Origin: Propionibacteriaceae bacterium UBA5174
GTDB lineage: Bacteria > Actinomycetota > Actinomycetes > Propionibacteriales > Propionibacteriaceae
DNA length: 16,098 bases
Direction: 5' to 3'
NCBI GenBank assembly: GCA_002413345.1
Contig: DHWU01000036.1
Location: 36,332-52,429 of the forward strand
Below are positions 14,165 to 16,098 of this stretch, in pieces. Below the pieces are notes generated by a model, which worked only from the letters and a program-made list of their open reading frames with translations, ran no database searches and was not told the origin of the DNA. Each line of letters opens with the position of its first letter. The stretch's first letter is position 1. Both the position numbers and the translations under genes were made by a program.

Positions 14165-14926
14165 TTACTTGCCGTCCCGCTTGAACAGCGAGGCGATCAG
14201 ATCCCGGTTGAGCTGGCCGATCACGTCCAGCGGAATCTCCTTGGGGCAGACCGCCGCACACTCGCCGACGTTGGTGCAGCCACCAAAGCCCTCCGAGTCG
14301 TGCGCGCCGACCATCTTCTTGATTCGCAGCGGACGCTCTGGCTGGCCCTGCGGCAGCATGGCCAAGTGAGTGATCTTGGCCGCACTGAACAGCATGCCGG
14401 AGTGGTTCGGGCAAGCCGCCACACAAGCACCACAGCCGATGCAGGTAGCGGCATCAAAGGCCCTATCGGCCTTCAACTTACTGACTGCATTTGCGTGGGC
14501 TTCGGGGGCTGCACCGGTGTTCACTGACACGAAACCACCGGCCTGAATGATCCGATCAAAGGCAGAGCGGTCAACCGCAAGGTCCTTGATCACTGGGAAC
14601 GGCCCGGCCCGCCACGGTTCTACGTCGATGGTCGCACCATCGGCGAAGGACCGCATATGCAGCTGGCAGGTGGTGGTAGCCACCGGCGAATTGCCACGAC
14701 CATGAGCCGTACCGTTGATCACCACGCCACACATGCCACAGATACCCTCGCGGCAGTCATGGTCGAAGGCCACTGGCTCTTCGCCCTTGACGGTGAGATC
14801 CTCATTGAGCAGATCGAGCATCTCCAGGAAGGACATATCTTCCGACACGTCCTGAACCTGGTAGGTGACCATGCGCCCATCGGACTGGGCGTTTGCTTGG
14901 CGCCATACGCGCAGGGTGATGTTCAC
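14165..14926 (-). CDS. sdhB: Succinate dehydrogenase/fumarate reductase iron-sulfur subunit
   Basis: These 253 residues form the electron-transfer subunit of complex II, on the cytoplasmic face of the membrane. The [2Fe-2S] ligands are C58, C63, C66 and C87 (DCREGICGMCG, then TTTCQLHMR). C162, C165, C168 and C172 (TCIGCGACVAACP) together with C217, C223 and C227 (CTNVGECAAVCP) supply the [4Fe-4S] and [3Fe-4S] clusters in the usual SdhB order. The GTG start overlaps the sdhA stop (GTGA). The sequence type resembles the Corynebacterium/Bacteroidetes-like branch with a single cytochrome b subunit. No membrane-subunit gene follows; sdhC would be expected upstream of sdhA, outside the window. The gene is followed by a strong hairpin, so it ends its operon. 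Confidence 0.94.
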   Translation of the reverse strand: MNITLRVWRQANAQSDGRMVTYQVQDVSEDMSFLEMLDLLNEDLTVKGEEPVAFDHDCREGICGMCGVVINGTAHGRGNSPVATTTCQLHMRSFADGATIDVEPWRAGPFPVIKDLAVDRSAFDRIIQAGGFVSVNTGAAPEAHANAVSKLKADRAFDAATCIGCGACVAACPNHSGMLFSAAKITHLAMLPQGQPERPLRIKKMVGAHDSEGFGGCTNVGECAAVCPKEIPLDVIGQLNRDLIASLFKRDGK

Positions 14927-16098
14927 TTGTAACTCCGTTGCTTCAGCTCAATGGCCTCGTAGACCAAATCTTCCTTGTGCAGGATCGGCTTCTCACCGGC
15001 ACCAGTGAACTCCCAGGCAGCCGCGTAAAGGAACTTGTCGTCATCTCGCAACGCCTCGCCGTCCTCGGTTTGGCTTTCGGCCCGGAAGTGACCACCGCAG
15101 GATTCGCGGCGATGCAAAGCATCCACGCACAGCAACCGACCGAGTTCGATGAAGTCGGCCACCCGTCCGGCCCGCTCCAAGGTCTGGTTGAAGTCCTCGT
15201 TCACGCCGGAGACCTTCACATTGGTCCAGAACTCCTCGCGCAGATCGTCGATCTTGGCGATGGCGATCTTGAGACCCTCTTCGGTGCGCTCCATACCGCA
15301 GTACTCCCACATGATGTGGCCGAGTTCTTTGTGGAAGGAGTCCACCGTGCGATTGCCTTGAATGGACAGCAACTTCTCGATCCGCTCCTTGGCCGAGGCA
15401 ACTGCTTCGACCACTGCCGGATGCGATTCGTCGATCTTCTCGAACTTCGCCGAGCCGGCGAGGTAGTCGTTGATCGTGTTGGGCAGGACGAAGTAGCCAT
15501 CACCCAAGCCCTGCATCAGCGCCGAAGCACCAAGCCGGTTAGCACCGTGATCGGAGAAGTTGGCCTCGCCACAGACGAACATGCCGGTGATGGAACTCAT
15601 TAGGTCGTAGTCGACCCAAAGCCCGCCCATCACGTAGTGCACGGCCGGGTAGATCCGCATCGGCGTCGCGTAAGGATCCTCGCCGGTGATCTGGGCGTAC
15701 ATATCGAACAAGTTGCCGTAGCGCGAAACCACAGCTTCCTTGCCCAGACGCTCGATCGCCTCAGCAAAGTCGAGGTAGACCCCTCGACGAACCATCCGCT
15801 CGTTGCCGTCGTGATCAACTTCTTTAATGGCCGGACCAACACCGCGACCTTCGTCACACATGTTCTTGGCCTGCCGGGACGCGATGTCACGCGGCACCAG
15901 GTTGCCGAAGGACGGGTAGATCCGCTCCAAGTAGTAGTCGCGATCTGCCTCGGGGATCTCGCGCGGATCCTTTTCGCAGTCTGCGACGTTCTTGGGCACC
16001 CAGATCCGTCCATCGTTACGCAACGACTCACTCATCAAGGTGAGCTTGGACTGGCTCTCACCGTGCACCGGAATGCAGGTGGGGTGAATCTGGGTGTA
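14923..16098 (-). CDS. sdhA: Succinate dehydrogenase/fumarate reductase flavoprotein subunit (5' end outside window)
   Basis: The C-terminal 391 residues of the complex II flavoprotein, which oxidises succinate to fumarate at FAD. The frame stays open to the right edge and reads YTQIHPTCIPVHGESQSKL there, typical internal SdhA sequence; the GTG at 16068 is therefore not the start. GLWVDYD followed by MFVCGEANFSDHGANRLGAS (about 170-200 of the visible part) contains the HGANRLGA active-site arginine and FAD-binding segment. HRRESCGGHFRAE lies further on, in the helical C-terminal domain. The protein ends at EAIELKQRSYK, overlapping sdhB by 4 nt. The covalent FAD-attachment histidine and the first Rossmann motif lie outside the window. 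Confidence 0.94.
   Translation of the reverse strand, partial: YTQIHPTCIPVHGESQSKLTLMSESLRNDGRIWVPKNVADCEKDPREIPEADRDYYLERIYPSFGNLVPRDIASRQAKNMCDEGRGVGPAIKEVDHDGNERMVRRGVYLDFAEAIERLGKEAVVSRYGNLFDMYAQITGEDPYATPMRIYPAVHYVMGGLWVDYDLMSSITGMFVCGEANFSDHGANRLGASALMQGLGDGYFVLPNTINDYLAGSAKFEKIDESHPAVVEAVASAKERIEKLLSIQGNRTVDSFHKELGHIMWEYCGMERTEEGLKIAIAKIDDLREEFWTNVKVSGVNEDFNQTLERAGRVADFIELGRLLCVDALHRRESCGGHFRAESQTEDGEALRDDDKFLYAAAWEFTGAGEKPILHKEDLVYEAIELKQRSYK

Noticed and set aside
14938..15603. 221-codon plus-strand frame inside sdhA
   Set aside because: Antisense shadow of conserved sdhA; no start signal or motif supports it.

Overview
The window looks like chromosomal DNA of an actinobacterium (Actinomycetota), GC roughly 58-60% by eye. 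The main reason is a right-to-left gene string in the actinobacterial order rplS, lepB, rnhB, DUF2469, yraN, comM, dprA; the DUF2469 protein is typical of this phylum. The two-subunit succinate dehydrogenase genes next to it fit. All assignments come from reading motifs; no search was run.

Layout, left to right. (1) 1-973, plus strand: the C-terminal part of a UvrA-family ATPase cut by the window edge, then a start-less remnant of a YVTN beta-propeller gene with in-frame 117-bp repeats. (2) A perfect 36-bp palindrome (1007-1042) separates these from a convergent operon. (3) 8219 down to 1055, minus strand: seven tightly packed genes, tusA, a stand-alone MvhD/FlpD-like gene, dsrE2, a QmoA-like HdrA with an inserted GltD-type module, a QmoB-like HdrA, a mini winged-helix protein, and a QmoC-like HdrC/cytochrome b fusion. 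(4) 8220-8638: non-coding, with a strong 15-bp inverted repeat. (5) 13898 down to 8639, minus strand: the rplS to dprA string. (6) 13899-14164: non-coding, with a possible rplS leader hairpin and a 17-bp terminator hairpin. (7) 16098 down to 14165, minus strand: sdhA (cut by the right edge) and sdhB.

The remarkable part is region 3. It combines a quinone-interacting Qmo-type membrane complex with two cytoplasmic sulfur-trafficking proteins (TusA and DsrE2) and an HdrA carrying an extra GltD-like flavin/NAD(P) module. QmoB's usual C-terminal MvhD domain is absent from the QmoB-like protein and appears instead as a separate gene between tusA and dsrE2. No aprAB, sat, dsrAB, hdrB, lbpA or rhodanese gene lies in the window. 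My working inference is a membrane-anchored flavin/Fe-S complex that links protein-bound sulfane sulfur, and possibly NAD(H), to the quinone pool. The substrate and the direction of electron flow cannot be read from the sequence.

The tight spacing (ATGA overlaps between qmoA/qmoB and qmoB/wHTH, a 2-nt gap wHTH/qmoC, a 4-nt gap tusA/flpD) argues for one transcriptional unit ending at the palindrome. Several start codons were moved inward from the longest open frame because a Shine-Dalgarno or gene junction supports the inner start; each case is explained.
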